Below are positions 1-11,600 of a stretch of DNA of 64,000 nt, piece after piece. The position numbers were made by a program, and so were the translations under genes. The notes beneath the pieces are model-generated. The model searched no databases. It saw only the letters and a program-made list of their open reading frames with translations, and had not been told where the DNA came from. This stretch comes from Hyaloperonospora brassicae. Its lineage: Eukaryota > Oomycota > Peronosporomycetes > Peronosporales > Peronosporaceae. Position 1 is the stretch's first letter; every line of letters begins with the position of its first letter. The stretch spans positions 533,183 through 597,182 of the forward strand of contig CANTFL010001360.1 of NCBI GenBank assembly GCA_947650285.1. The letters are read 5' to 3'.

Positions 1-2
1 CC

Positions 3-305
3 TCCGACAAGGCCGAGGAAGAGGATCAGACGCAAGACGAAAGCTCGCCCGAAGTAACTACTCCGACATCCGGCAGCATCGAGGTCGGGGCCGAGGTCGA
101 GGCTGAAACGGAGACCGAGACCCCGACCGAGACCCCGACTGAGACTGGGGCTGAAACGGAGACCGAGATCGAGACTGGGAGTTTATCGTTGGAGACCGTT
201 GAGCAGAGTCCAACTCAAGAGTCTGAAGCCGCCACGACCCCATCTCTTGAAGAGAGCCCTCTCAAGACCAGCAAGTGCGTGGTAAAAAGCCGAATGCGCA
301 AGTAG
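3..305 (+). CDS. C-terminal end of an unidentified Thr/Glu-rich protein (5' end outside window)
   Basis: An open frame enters from the left edge with no stop and ends at TAG 303-305, so about 100 C-terminal residues are visible. The first half is acidic low complexity with repeated Glu-Thr and Pro-Thr-Glu-Thr units (for example ETETPTETPTETG). The tail is different: it turns basic, ending K-C-V-V-K-S-R-M-R-K. No domain is recognisable and there is no membrane segment, so no function can be given. It converges tail-to-tail with the GH6 gene 610 bp downstream. Because the frame lacks an internal ATG, the start must lie outside the window. It could be a disordered tail of a nuclear or cytoplasmic protein; this is not determinable here. 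Confidence 0.6.
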   Translation, partial: SDKAEEEDQTQDESSPEVTTPTSGSIEVGAEVEAETETETPTETPTETGAETETEIETGSLSLETVEQSPTQESEAATTPSLEESPLKTSKCVVKSRMRK

Positions 306-917
306 TTTGCGCTACGTGTTTCGAGGGTATCGTCCTCGACCTGATGCCGAGTGCTGGTTGTGGCTGATCGCTCGGGCTTCAGACTCCGTCAACTTGTAAC
401 CCAAAGCAACAAACTCTATTCAACACATTCGCAGTGTGGCAGAAGTGGCTCGACTTGTTTGCAAAACGTGTTTGTACAGAACAGAAACTCGGACAGGATA
501 CAGACAATGCCTGAAGAACGAAGTGCTCCTTCGTGTGCGACCCCTTTGACGACGCGGTCCGTGCTCTTGCAACATCGCCAGGCAATTTTCATACTTGTTC
601 TACTTACACGCAGTAGTGTCTTTGTATCCCACGAGTGGAAGACGTTTCAGTCACAGCTCAAGCTCCACGAGCGAGTAGCGGTGGACTCGCCTCGCAATGG
701 ATCGCTCAACGTTTGACATTGTCACCTACTTGTCGGTCATGCAATCCTTGCGGCCACCGCCTCAGTAGCTCTTTTCCTGATCAAAGACAGGTCGACTACG
801 ACTGCACATGAGGCATTGAAAAAGAGAGAGCCACAAGCTCAGCGAAAAGAGGTCGCTCCACTGCTGCCTGACACTGACGTTTCCCAATAATTACCGGCAT
901 CGCTCTGCATGTGCTGT
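306..917. other. Convergent intergenic region
   Basis: This 612-bp stretch lies between two converging 3' ends. Short overlapping ORFs on both strands show no family resemblance and no promoter-like motif. I see nothing in it beyond 3' flanks. Confidence 0.6.
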
Positions 918-2510
918 CTACAAAAGGTACGAGTCTGGCGCAACGAGAGCTGGTTGAGGTCGAAAGTTGACCATTGTTGTTGGCAGAGGGGCTAAAGCTG
1001 ACAGCTCTCGCGTCTTGCTCTCGCTCAGCATCCTCGACTGGTGCCGACGGACGTATACAACGGCGGCAAGCACTACCACTGCAGCAGCTACAACAGCGAG
1101 CACGACGACCACGCTACTTCCTGCTGTTGAGCTGCTTGAACTCTCGTTTGAGATCTGATGGCTGTCGGCCAATCGTGACGCTGTCGTCGGTGGAGACGGC
1201 GACGACGGCGACGACGACGACACTTCCTCCGCCTTCAACCGGCTTTCCTTCGACTTGATAGCAGTACCGCTGGCATCGAAGGTCGACGAGATGGCCGAAG
1301 CTGAGCTGCCTCCTTTCTCGACCGCAAAGGCCGATTTCGTCCGCACTGGTGTCCCATTGGGCTTGCCAGTCGCCTGCTCCTGGTCGTCTGGATCCTCCTG
1401 CTCGTGCTCGTGCTGCTCCGGTCCCTCTTCGTCGCGTCCCAAGGACGTACTATTCCGAGTCGTGACGCCGTGCACCGTACCGTCAATGACAGGGTACCCC
1501 TTTTCAGCGACCAGAATGCCCTGGTTCCACAGCAACTGGAACAAGTCGTCGGAAAAGGTGCCGGCGCCAGGTCCGTGCATCGAGTCGGACGTGCGCCCGT
1601 CACACGTGCCATCACTAGCGCCCGGTGGCTTGACCCAAACGAGGTAGTCGACGTTGCTCAGACCCGTCTTCTTCGTCGGCAGCGCCCCAATCCCTGCGCT
1701 CTTGACGTTGCACCACTCGTGCGACGCAGGGCCGCCGTGGTAATTGCGGGACGTGTCAAAGATGCAGTGCAGATCCGTCGAGCCAATAGCTGTCTGAAAA
1801 GCCGTGCACAGCGTCGCTAACGTGCTCGTGGACTGGTAGTTGGACGTGTTGAGCACAATGCCCTTCACTCGATTCGTCATGGCCGCGAGCTGCTTCACAG
1901 TCTCCACTACGACCGTCGACTTGGCAGCGTCCTGGAGCGTCCAGTAGCCCACGTCCAAGTAGATCTCTGCGTTCTCGTTGGTCGACGCCAACAGCCCAAT
2001 GGCCGTCTGCAGGTTCGCGACGTACCCCGCGCGTTGGCCGCACTTGGAGCTGTCGGCGAGCAGCGCAATGGCGTCGGGCTCGAGAATGTACTGCACCTTC
2101 CGCTCGCCGATCGCCGTGGCGAGCGTCGTGACGAACGCGACGTAGTCGGCCGCAGAGTTCACTGAGCCGCCACCAGTGGACTCTCTGGCCGCACAGTCCT
2201 TCTCCGGCAGTCCGTAGACGACGACACTGATCCGCGACGTCAGTGGACAGGCGGCCACGAGGTCCGTCGCGAGCTGCGCGTAGTCGCCGTCCACGAAGCG
2301 GTCCGAGTACCACGTGGCAACGCTGTGCGCCTCGAGCGCTTCGATGGCAAAGGCGGACGCCGGGTACGCCACTTTGGCCCGCGCGTACGCCTCGGGCGGC
2401 AGCGAACACAACGTCTCTGCTGCCCCAGTTCGGTGACCGATTGTCACGTCGGTCAGCTGCCCGACGAACGAGAGGCCCCACAAAGCTGTGCGAACGGAGC
2501 GCAGCCGCAT
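918..2510 (-). CDS. Glycoside hydrolase family 6 (cellobiohydrolase/endoglucanase-like), C-terminally membrane anchored
   Basis: 530 residues. GH6 enzymes cleave beta-1,4-glucan by inversion. The family landmarks appear in order: VVVYGLPEKDC (residues 96-106), with D105 in the place of the second active-site Asp; ILEPDA (142-147), with D146 in the place of the proton donor; FDTSRN (251-256); EWCN (265-268); and VWVKPPG...GTCDG (291-305). The N-terminus has a short hydrophobic stretch (about 9-24) that could be a signal sequence. After residue 350 the catalytic domain gives way to a long Glu/Ser/Thr/Pro-rich linker. A single transmembrane segment (466-487), a VRRH stop-transfer and about 40 cytosolic residues follow. 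No cellulose-binding module is visible. The layout predicts a cell-surface glucanase, possibly acting on the oomycete's own cellulosic wall rather than on host wall. That role is inference; family membership is clear. It is unspliced, on the same strand as the next gene. Confidence 0.94.
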   Translation of the reverse strand: MRLRSVRTALWGLSFVGQLTDVTIGHRTGAAETLCSLPPEAYARAKVAYPASAFAIEALEAHSVATWYSDRFVDGDYAQLATDLVAACPLTSRISVVVYGLPEKDCAARESTGGGSVNSAADYVAFVTTLATAIGERKVQYILEPDAIALLADSSKCGQRAGYVANLQTAIGLLASTNENAEIYLDVGYWTLQDAAKSTVVVETVKQLAAMTNRVKGIVLNTSNYQSTSTLATLCTAFQTAIGSTDLHCIFDTSRNYHGGPASHEWCNVKSAGIGALPTKKTGLSNVDYLVWVKPPGASDGTCDGRTSDSMHGPGAGTFSDDLFQLLWNQGILVAEKGYPVIDGTVHGVTTRNSTSLGRDEEGPEQHEHEQEDPDDQEQATGKPNGTPVRTKSAFAVEKGGSSASAISSTFDASGTAIKSKESRLKAEEVSSSSPSSPSPPTTASRLADSHQISNESSSSSTAGSSVVVVLAVVAAAVVVLAAVVYVRRHQSRMLSESKTRELSALAPLPTTMVNFRPQPALVAPDSYLL

Positions 2511-2520
2511 GCGCGCGTAG

Positions 2521-2562
2521 TCAATGGGAAGTAGTCAATGGGAAGTAGCAGTCAATAGGAAG
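2521..2562. repeat. Three near-tandem copies of a 14-mer next to the GH6 start
   Basis: TCAATGGGAAGTAG occurs at 2521-2534 and 2535-2548. A variant TCAATAGGAAG follows at 2552-2562 after a 3-nt spacer. The array begins 11 bp upstream of the GH6 start codon on the minus strand, so it is likely in the 5' leader or core promoter. Function unknown. Confidence 0.75.
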
Positions 2563-3707
2563 TGTGATCCACACGCGCGACGGCAGCGCGGGACGCCGGC
2601 AGACAATTCACGAGTGCCCCATTGGCGTCTGGGCGGACGGACCGGAGACCGCGCAGCAGGTGTGCCCCATCGCAGCGTCCGATCTTGGCCAATCGAGAGC
2701 GACCCGACACGACGCGCGCCCAGATCGCTCCGGTCGCGGCTGCCCCGCGCGCTCGCGGCGGTGCACGACTTGCGGGTTCCGTCGGACCGCCGGCCGCTGT
2801 GTGTCGAAAACGTCGTCTTCGGAGCGACAGACGACGTGGTGGTCGACCGCCTTCCGCCAGTTGGGTGCGAGTGTCTCTCTCTCGCTTTCGTCTCTCGTCG
2901 TGTGCACTGTGGGGAGGCACGGGACCGGATGGGGCGCCTCACGCCCCGCCCCACTCCGCGCGTTTGTCCGTCCGTCCGTCTGTCGCTTTCGACTCACTCA
3001 CTCGCTCGCTCGTCTCTCGTCTCTCGTCAGTCGTTGTTGAGGCTCCGTGTTCAACGACACCGCGTGGTGCTACGCGACACTTGGGATGGGGGAAGAGCGG
3101 CGCGCGTGCTTTGCTCGGCGCGTCGAGACACAGAACGGCGCGAAAGGCCTCGCGCGGCGTGACGCAGACACGGGCAGGCGCACCGGCTGTCGCGACGACA
3201 TTGACGGGCGAGAACGGGCGGGAGGACGCTGTCGTTTTTCGACCCACCGGTCGGAACCGATCGACACTGATGGAAGTAACCGACACCAACGACAACAACG
3301 ACACTAACAACGGCGACAACGACACTAACAACGGCGACAATAAGAGAGACGCGTGTGTAAAAGTAAACAGCTACGTGCATTTTCAGGCTCTTGGGCGCCG
3401 CTTGCTGACCCGATCCAATGCGATCACGGGCAAAAGAGCGCTCACTTCCTCCATCGCTTTCTCACGAGCTGAGCTGAGCTGAGCTGAGTTGAGCAACCAA
3501 ATGTCCACTGCGTCGAGTACCGGAGACGACGACCGACGGACCGACGAACCGATCGACCGACTCGGCCTCTTCTCCTCATACATCAAAAAGCCGCAGACAC
3601 TGACAGCGCGACATCGCACGACTTCGAGTCGATCACCTCCTCGTTCCTTCCTTCCTTTCTTCCTCCCTCCCTCCATTCCCACTCTCTTCCTCCGTCCGTC
3701 TTCCTCC
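2563..3707. other. Intergenic, low complexity, upstream of GH6
   Basis: GC-rich DNA upstream of the minus-strand GH6 gene. It contains CGTC/TCGC-rich low complexity (about 2958-3030), two copies of an 18-nt ACACTAACAACGGCGACA-type unit (about 3300-3340), a GAGCT run and a pyrimidine-rich CTTC/TCC tract (3640-3710). Overlapping ORFs in several frames look like by-products of GC-rich sequence; none has a recognisable domain. Confidence 0.6.
3466..3493. repeat. GAGCT pentanucleotide microsatellite
   Basis: About five tandem GAGCT units, the last degenerating to GAGTT. A simple repeat in intergenic DNA. Confidence 0.9.
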
Positions 3708-4532
3708 TCATAGGATCGTACTGCCGCCATCCGGCGTGCGTCTAATCTCAATGTGAATGTTCTCGTGGTCGCTCGGGGTCGCGAGCGCTGCGTCGGCGTC
3801 GCGCGCTTTCTTCACTTGGGACACGGCCACACCCACCACAGCTACCGCTGCGACGACACCAGCGATCATGAGACCGGCCGAGCCCGAGAACGAACTGCCA
3901 CTGCTCGTGTCGCTCGACTGCGTCTTGACGAGTTGCGCCGCTTCGTCCTCCTGCAGCTGCTGCGTTGCAAGACCCGTTTTGGCACTCGGGTGCTCCGACG
4001 CGTTCAATGGCAATGGGGCGGGGGCAACCGGGGGAGACGGAGGGACCACAGGCGGCGTCACCACTGGCTGCGGCGTCGGCCCCGCGGCACTCACAGCAGA
4101 CGTCGGAGCCACAGTGGGCTCTACAGTCTCCTTCGCCTTCTCAGTCTCCTTCGCCTTCTCAGTCTCCTTCGCCTTCTCAGTCTCCTTCGCCTTCTCAGCC
4201 TCTGTCTCCTTTGCCTTCTCAGCCTCTGTCTCCTTCTCCTTCTTCTCGTCTTCTGTGTCCTTCTTTTCAGGTGGGAAGTTTGGCACGCAGTCGGTCGGGT
4301 GCGAGCTCTTGTTCCTTGACGGGTTTCCTACCCCTGGAGAAGGAGCGAGCGGCGGATACTTCTCCGCGTTGGCCGTCGCGTACGCGTTGGCGTGGCCGCC
4401 GTCAGTGGTCGGCGTATCCGCAGTCAACGGGGGCAAAGCCGCGACTACGTCGTGGGGGAGTACGGCCACGAACACAGCCGTGCAGACCGCAGCACACGTG
4501 CGGAACATCTTTGCTGCCGACGTCCTTTTCAA
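3708..4532 (-). CDS. Type I membrane protein with (A/T)EKAKE repeats, function unknown
   Basis: 274 residues. Residues 9-32 (starting at Met9) look like a signal peptide: hydrophobic MFRTCAAVCTAVFVAVLP followed by small residues. Residues 101-136 hold AEKAKET/TEKAKET repeats, encoded by tandem units at about 4126-4235. A Pro/Val/Ala-rich stretch (138-176) follows, then a Ser-rich spacer, a transmembrane segment (about 219-239, LMIAGVVAAVAVVGVAV), a QVKKAR stop-transfer and about 35 cytosolic residues. No enzymatic domain. Its topology (signal, disordered ectodomain, single C-terminal membrane span) parallels the GH6 neighbour on the same strand 1.2 kb away, so a wall- or surface-associated role is a reasonable guess but not shown. 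Met1 and Met9 are both possible starts; Met9 gives the better signal peptide. Confidence 0.75.
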   Translation of the reverse strand: MKRTSAAKMFRTCAAVCTAVFVAVLPHDVVAALPPLTADTPTTDGGHANAYATANAEKYPPLAPSPGVGNPSRNKSSHPTDCVPNFPPEKKDTEDEKKEKETEAEKAKETEAEKAKETEKAKETEKAKETEKAKETVEPTVAPTSAVSAAGPTPQPVVTPPVVPPSPPVAPAPLPLNASEHPSAKTGLATQQLQEDEAAQLVKTQSSDTSSGSSFSGSAGLMIAGVVAAVAVVGVAVSQVKKARDADAALATPSDHENIHIEIRRTPDGGSTIL

Positions 4533-5615
4533 GTCTGTGGCCGTTGGGGAGAGGTCCTCGTGCTACTGCTCCTGCGCCAGCAGGTGGTTCCACCCCACCC
4601 GGAGCCAGCGCAGGCCGAGATCGAGTCGCAGGCTCTGCAAGTTCAGGCGGGTTGGGGATAAGGCCGTCTTTCGCTGCGAGAAGGGACTCGCGTTGCGCGA
4701 TGCGACGACTGTCGCCGGTCGTGACGCACTGAACCCCTGCGACTCACTGCCGGCACAGATGCGACGGCCTTCGCGTCGCTATTTCTTCAACAGAGAGAGA
4801 GAGAGCGTTCGATCTGAGCAAAAGGAGAGCGAGCGACTTCGAGCCGGTGAGAGTCAGCAGAACACATCGAAGGCGGCGCGTGCGTTCGAAGCTTGTGGCA
4901 GTGGACCTGCGCGGTGGTGCTGGCGGACGTCGAATGCGTTTGGTCCGTCTCGTGGGTCGACCGACGGACGCCCACACTTTGGACCGCTACTTTTTGTCCA
5001 AGTTCCAGAGAGTGGGAAGTTGCTATCGAGTTGCGATCCGTCGGGCGAGTCGCGCTGCTGTCCACACGGTGACGTTCAACGAGCGCCCGTGTCGTCTCCT
5101 TGAGACCGGCAAAGCTCTTTGCACGCCACGCGCAACGAGTTTACGATCGAGTCAACGACGTGCTTATCACCGCTGAAAAATTCCTTTGTTTGTTCATTTA
5201 TTGACTCAATCGATCGTTCGTTCCGGGAGGCTGTTGCTGGCCATGTGTGCTTACCATGCGACCTGTTGGTCCATCTACTCGTTGTTACTCGCTGCGCGGC
5301 GGTTCCCTTTTGTTCGTCAACGTGGGCGTCGGTGGTTTCGGTATCCTGCGACAGCTGACTGACTGACTGATGGACTGACTTGTTGACTGACTGAGTGACT
5401 GACTGACTGGCTCGCTGGTGGTGGTGGTGGTGGCGCATGACCAGGCGCGCTGAGACATAAACATTGGTCGCCCAGTCGTGATCGCACAGACCCGACTGAC
5501 ACGCACATGTCGCACTTGTCGTCAGTAGACAAACGCTTGGAGCGACTTCATCGCTTGCGCTGTCTCGTCAGCATCAGAGTGATGGGGTAAATAGACGCAA
5601 AAAGGTTTCAGTGAC
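4533..5615. other. Intergenic, no supported gene
   Basis: Upstream region of the 3708-4532 gene. Several overlapping short ORFs on both strands lack any family signal. It contains a GACT/GGT low-complexity tract (5354-5432). Nothing else recognisable. Confidence 0.55.
5354..5432. repeat. GACT-rich then GGT simple repeat
   Basis: Interrupted GACT/TGAC repeats (about 5354-5411) run into a perfect GGT run (about 5416-5432). Microsatellite DNA. Confidence 0.85.
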
Positions 5616-5661
5616 AGTAGCAGCAGCAGTAGTAGTAGTAGAAGTAGTAGTAGCAGTAGTG
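5616..5661. repeat. AGT/AGC trinucleotide microsatellite
   Basis: Alternating AGT and AGC triplets. They create spurious Tyr/Cys- or Val-rich ORFs on the two strands. Confidence 0.9.
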
Positions 5662-8600
5662 GAAGGCGGCCGCCGTGATGGCCATTCGTATGCAGCGAGA
5701 GAGACACGTGTCTATCTTCTTTTGCTTGTAGGGCCATTGTGTTCGCCGAGCGATGAGCCAGGCGGGGCTTTCCACTTGGCGGGGCCATGTCTGGAACGTG
5801 TGAGCAGATGGGCACGCTTCGCTCGACGTCAAAGAGGTTCCGAGATTGTGTGGCTCATTATCAGGGCACGGCCACGCGCGCGCAGTCGTTGTAATGATGA
5901 GGGCATCAGGCGATGTTTTGGCAGAGCTGACTGTTGTCGACGTCGAAGACTGTGGTTTTCGCTCAGTCGAAAGGTCGTGGCCCTCGCGACGGATTCGCGC
6001 AGATGGTCCACGCGTGTTATACTTGTTCTGGGCCTCCTGGACACGACACATGCAGCTCAGTATGTATGCCATGGGACGAAGAGCGGGACGTGCGTTCATC
6101 ACCGTGAGCTCGTCACGCACCTCCGTCTAAAGAGAGCAGTTGTCGGGCTGGCGTGCGGACCTCGCGTCAGAGCAGGGACTTCATGGCTTCGAATGTATTG
6201 TTGTCGTCGTCGAGTGTGGAGCGTATGGCGCGGCCACGTCGACACACGCGATTTCGTGATCATGATATGAGGCGTCCACATGTTCTCGATGCCGTGCGTA
6301 TCGCTGACGCTCGCAACAGGTGCTGACGCTGTGGCCCGTGCGACAGTGCGTCAGGAAATGGCTCTCTTCCGGTGCTTTGCTCGATGGCGAGCAACGATTC
6401 GAACGTGTGGTCACAGCGTTTCGTCCACTTCTGACAGATTGCCGCCGCCACTCTGTCGTGTCTACCAGCCGGACGTTTATCGCATTGACTGAATGGCATC
6501 GCTCTTGGCCACCCTATCGTGCGAAGAAGGCCATCGACAGATGACGGATGCGAGCACAAGGACTCTCACGACACTGGTATACAGGACATTTGGACGACGA
6601 AAAAGCGTGTGACCGATGGTAGTCAGGTCGTTCATCGACTCTGGAACGGGTGAGGTGGCTATGGTGGTCCGTCGGTCGGTCGGTCGGCTAACGGCACGAG
6701 CGATCAAGAAACGCTTTTCCGGACCGTATGACAATCCTACCACCGGATGGCTTTGCACAAAAAGCAAAAACACTTTGCCGACCACGTGACTACTCCAAAG
6801 CAGCTTCTTTCTCAATGAGGTCAGGCGCTCAATTGACCGGTTGCTCCTGTTTTACAACCGGCAAATACACACCAAAGGAATGAAGATTTGCCGTCGTGCG
6901 CGTGTTCAGATGGTTGACACGATGGCTGGTGCAGCTACGACCACAGCCAGGCAGTGCATGTCATCATGCAAGCATATGGACACTAGCGCAGCACTATCTT
7001 GTAGCGCGCACTTCTTGTGTGGCGCTGCAGCGAGAACAGGCGCATTACACATTGGCTTGCGAAGAACCCATCGATAGGCTGCGGCGATAGCCACGGGTCG
7101 ACGTCGAATGCCGCGTCTACCCCGTCCTCTTCTGCACATTGAGGCGTGTCTAGCGGCTCTCTTCGCGCAATGCGAACGCCAAAGCTCATCACTGTCGACT
7201 TTGTCTTCCTGTCGATCAATAGCCTTTGACAATGCCGTAAGTAGTTGCGTCATCAGCGTGAAGGTCTCTTCCAGTTGTGGAACATCGGCAGTGCTTTGCG
7301 AACGGTAGCAACCGACCAAAGATGGCCAAAAAAACAGGCGCGTCGAGCCGTGGTCCGATCGTCGCGACTCCGAGTAGAGGCAGTGTAGATGATCACATTC
7401 CTTCAAGCACTCGCCGTGTCGCTTCTGCCATGTCGCACGCAGGCATCTTCATCGACATGCAGCTCGGACGGGTGTTTTGGTGCGTCTTGCCGAGTCACAT
7501 TGAGCTTCACGACCATGTTGAAGATTCTCAGCAGCTGAGGTGTACGAGCTGAAGGCGACGATGCGCTCTGAAGGCTCTAGTCGCAGTTGTCGAAATGATG
7601 CATGCTTGCTTCACAACGAACCGTATCGGGGCGGGCTAGCGCGTTCTTTACATGTTCACTTGGCTTCGGGTAAGATCGACTAAGAGGTTGAGTTGCTCGT
7701 GTTCGTTTGATTACTAAGGACGGGGTCAAGAGGTCAATTACCAGAGTCACATGTACCTCGTTGCATTGGTCGTCACGTCGATAGCGTCGATACGTCGTTG
7801 TGTTAAGGCATTCAGCTATCGTCACGCACGTCTCATGTTCTCGCGATAGCTTCGAGAGATGAAGTGGCGTGACAGTTGATGGAAGCGTTTGCTGCACTCG
7901 ACACGTGATGGCACCGAAGCTTTCAGCACAACTCTCCGGTCGCCGATTTTCGTTCGGTGGGTGATCTTGCGGAGGCTGCGAAAGCAAAGACGTGATGCTT
8001 TTGCGAGAGCACCATCTACCGCAAGGTACAAATCAGCGCTTTGGCTGTGCCCACTTTGTTACAAGAAGAGGTTTGCGTGACGAGAGTCTCGCATCATGCG
8101 TGACCTTCTTCAACGTGACACTGTTCGGTCTGCATGCACGGCACGTACCCATAGAGTAGAAGAGGGTGTCAGTATCGACAGCTCCCACTGACCGTCACAC
8201 ACTGAGATGACACGCGGCTGTCAAAAATCCGTCGACAAGTCGGCAGGTGGCGAGTTCAGTTTGCACGACACCTCTTTCGTATGAGGGCGGCATGCGTGAC
8301 ATACGTTGGACCGGAACCTCGTACAGCACCAGAATTTGACGAGCGACGTGGTGTTTGTCGAGTCGAACTTTGGTCTGAACAAGTCCATCGCACTTTGACC
8401 CGTGCGGCATTCCCTCGGTGCGATCATTAGTACCAGCTCAGCCACTTTCGCCCTTCAAGCTTTCTGGTCTCCAGCACTGCCACGTGCGCGCACTCTACAG
8501 GAACAGGTCGCATGAACGAAGTGAAGTCTTTTTGGCCTACGGACGCAACTGATCTGCGTCAAGAAAAGCTTACCTCGGAGTTGAGCTTACAACGAAAGTC

Positions 8601-11600
8601 GACCGTCGCCAGCCGCTCCCCATTGTATGACTTGCCGGACCTTTGCGGCTGCGATGACTTTTGCACCACACGCCGCTCGTGGGAGTTCAGATGGCGGCTT
8701 GAAGTCGATGTGCTGCATTGCTGCAAGTGGATCTCGCTGAATGGTCGTTTGTCACCACATGCGATACCCTGCGCCGACAGAAGTGCTCAAGCTGCCCCCG
8801 TCACCTTGTCACCGTCTCTCTTTTCAGCGTCAATGCATCATATGAGCTATTGGGACTTTGCTTACTCATACGGGCCTACCGTTCTTCTTAGCAAGCATGT
8901 CCTGTCGAGCGGCGAGCAGACTCTTGTGCTACACAAATCGTGCTGTGTCAATAGTGTCTCAAGGCGAGTCTCACTCTGATCGGTTCTACTCGACCTCTTC
9001 AGCTCGAACGGCTGTGCTATTCCATAGCGGTGAGAACGGACCTGTGTCTCCTCGCAGCACAGACAAATCGCATTCTCACCTGCTTTTGCTTTCGCTGATG
9101 TTTGACAGGGCCTGAGTGCGAAGAACCAGTGCGAGCTCGTTAGGCAAACGACCAGTCGCTCCTGAGACCGTTAGGCACCCACAACACACAAAGCACGAAC
9201 GTACATCGTTTGCTGCCACTTGCTTGTTGGCACGCTTCCCAGGCAGACGCAAGACGGTCTTACCCGTCTCAATTGTGAGCCCTCGTCCGTTTTGCAATTG
9301 AGCCACACTAGCTCAACGCTCTTGCGGCGGTACTATAAACGTCTCACTGGGCAATGTGACAATGTATCACCGCACGAGTCTGCGCACAATGCAAACATGT
9401 GTTGCGACTACATCTCACGGTCTTCAGGTCTCGCTACAACCAGAGTTGGCCTCAATATACATAAGGTGGTGTGCTCCGAGATGTGCTTCTTCGAAACATG
9501 CACGTAGCTCCTCGGGATTACTACAAGGTCAGCCGCAGTGCCGACGAGGCCTTTTCTGCTTGCCAGCGTCTTAGTCTACCTCGTCTACAGCAAAGTGCGC
9601 TAGTGGCACAGTACTAACTGGAGATGTAGATGGCTCAGCCTAGTGGCTGGGTCATCTCTCGTCACGTCGAGACCTATGCAAGGTGTGATGTACGCCATTG
9701 TCGAGTCGAGACTGGACATGTATGGTCCGGTATGCTCCTTCTCGTAGCACACCTGTCATCCACTCATTGGATGCTGCGGCGTAGACACAAGATTCGACTC
9801 AACGCGGACGATGAGCGTATCCAAAGAGCATGTCCTGCAGGAAGATCCGCCACGGAACAAGTCTGCAGTGCGTCTCGACGTGCGGGAACTTGTTTGCTGG
9901 AGGATCAGCAGATAGCAAGTTGGACGTAGCAAGTCGCCTTTACGCTGCAAATTACGCTCGATCGACGGATCGATCGTCGGTCATCCGCTCGTATGAGCTG
10001 GGGGCCTGTAGAGGTGTGCAAAGAAGCACAACCGACACATACGTAACAAACGCTGTCCAAAGTCACGGTCAGACGTTCTCCTTGAGTCCAGTGAGCGTGA
10101 GTTTCGTGTACGTGAGACGATGACGATTTGCGGATGAAATGGAGACCAAAAGGAAGGGCATTGCGTTGCGAGGTCCTGTCTTCGTGACTGCTGCTGCTGC
10201 CTCGCAGCCCAAAGGCCTAGTCGACCTGTTTTTTCCATCTTTGGCAGCCTGTTCCATGTTTGGGCCGTTATTCCTCCCGATGTCCGTTCGCATTGAAGCG
10301 CTGGCGAAACTCAAACACGAGATCGTGTGTTTCTTCCCAACAATAGATTCGTGAAACGGCACCTGGTCCTTCGTGTCTCTACACCCCAACGACTGACCAG
10401 CAGGTGTGTGGCGCGTCTTCTTCTTCGTGTATCGCCTCAAATCCTGTCTCTCTCATCTTACAGCGGGCAACATCATCCTCGATGCATCGTGCAGCTTCCT
10501 CCAGCAGCGAACAGTGTCGCCTCGAAACACCAATGCTGCGCCAGGTCAGACGAATCGGTCTCGACGACCCACGTTCTCGATGTCTGCGGCAACAAGCCAA
10601 GGCAGATTCCGCCTGATGAACGCGACAAAAGACATGTAAAACTGTCGCGCAAAGTCGAATGGTACGCGGTCTGGTCTGCGACATCGTTTGGAAGATCAGT
10701 GGTACGCTTTGTTAGTCAGGTACTGCAAGTGCAGAAGAGCACCAGCGAGTTTCGCTCGAAGTAGTGAACAGCGTCCAAGCTGCTTCCTCGCATGTGTTGT
10801 TGTCTGGATACACAAACTGTTCCTGTCGACTCACGAGCTGACAGCAGCGACTCGAGGGAACGCACGTGCATCACATGCTCGAATGGTTCTCACGGTGATC
10901 TTCAGGCATACTCGCCTTTGTGCACGTGTTTATGTACCTCATGGGACCTCAAACATGGAGTGGCACTGGATCCCATCTGTCTCGCTATGATTCCGCGTAA
11001 TTTGCACCTGCGATGCCGTTGATGCGCGTCCATTGTCCTAGAGATCTTTGCGTCGTGGTGAACGTGCTTTGCTTGTGTTCTTGCGCGTTCAATCGGACTG
11101 CACAGCGCATGGACGAGATCGGCTCGATTTTCCACTGAACAAATTAGGTGCTACCACGTGCGAATAGGCCGAGACGAAAAAGTCACTCGCAAGTCTCTCG
11201 CCACGTACACAAACTAGCGCATGAGCCGTCCGTCACATTGGCGTCAGCGCGAACGCAAGTCGCTACCTGATTGATGCACACCGGATGCAGCTCGCGTGGG
11301 CCATGTGTTGAGCATGTCGTGCGCTAAAACAATCGATCTATTCCACGGACTTTCACCACGTCGATTCCAATTGCTTCCGTTGGGATTGGTCGCCCGACGC
11401 ACCCCACGCGGATACATTCCATCCGACGGGCACAACACATGCGACTCGTATCCGCGTGGCATGTCCAACGCGACGTCAAACGAGCCCCCGCCGTCCACAT
11501 TTTATCGTCCGATTCGCACTCGCTAGCAGATGGACCGATCAGGTCCGTCGCGTTGCATTTCTCTGCTCGCACTTGGAACGCGTTGTTCATCCACCACGCA

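Noticed and set aside
2524..3482. Overlapping long ORFs on both strands (up to 286 codons)
   Set aside because: Arg/Ser/Pro/Ala-rich, simultaneous in several frames of a GC-rich low-complexity region, no domain; upstream flank of the GH6 gene.
3757..5103. 448-codon plus-strand ORF
   Set aside because: Its first half is the complement of the EKAKET-repeat gene (giving FAFSVS repeats) and the rest is composition noise; the minus-strand gene has signal peptide and membrane span.
5608..6270. 170- and 219-codon ORFs on opposite strands
   Set aside because: Created partly by the AGT/AGC microsatellite; no family resemblance.
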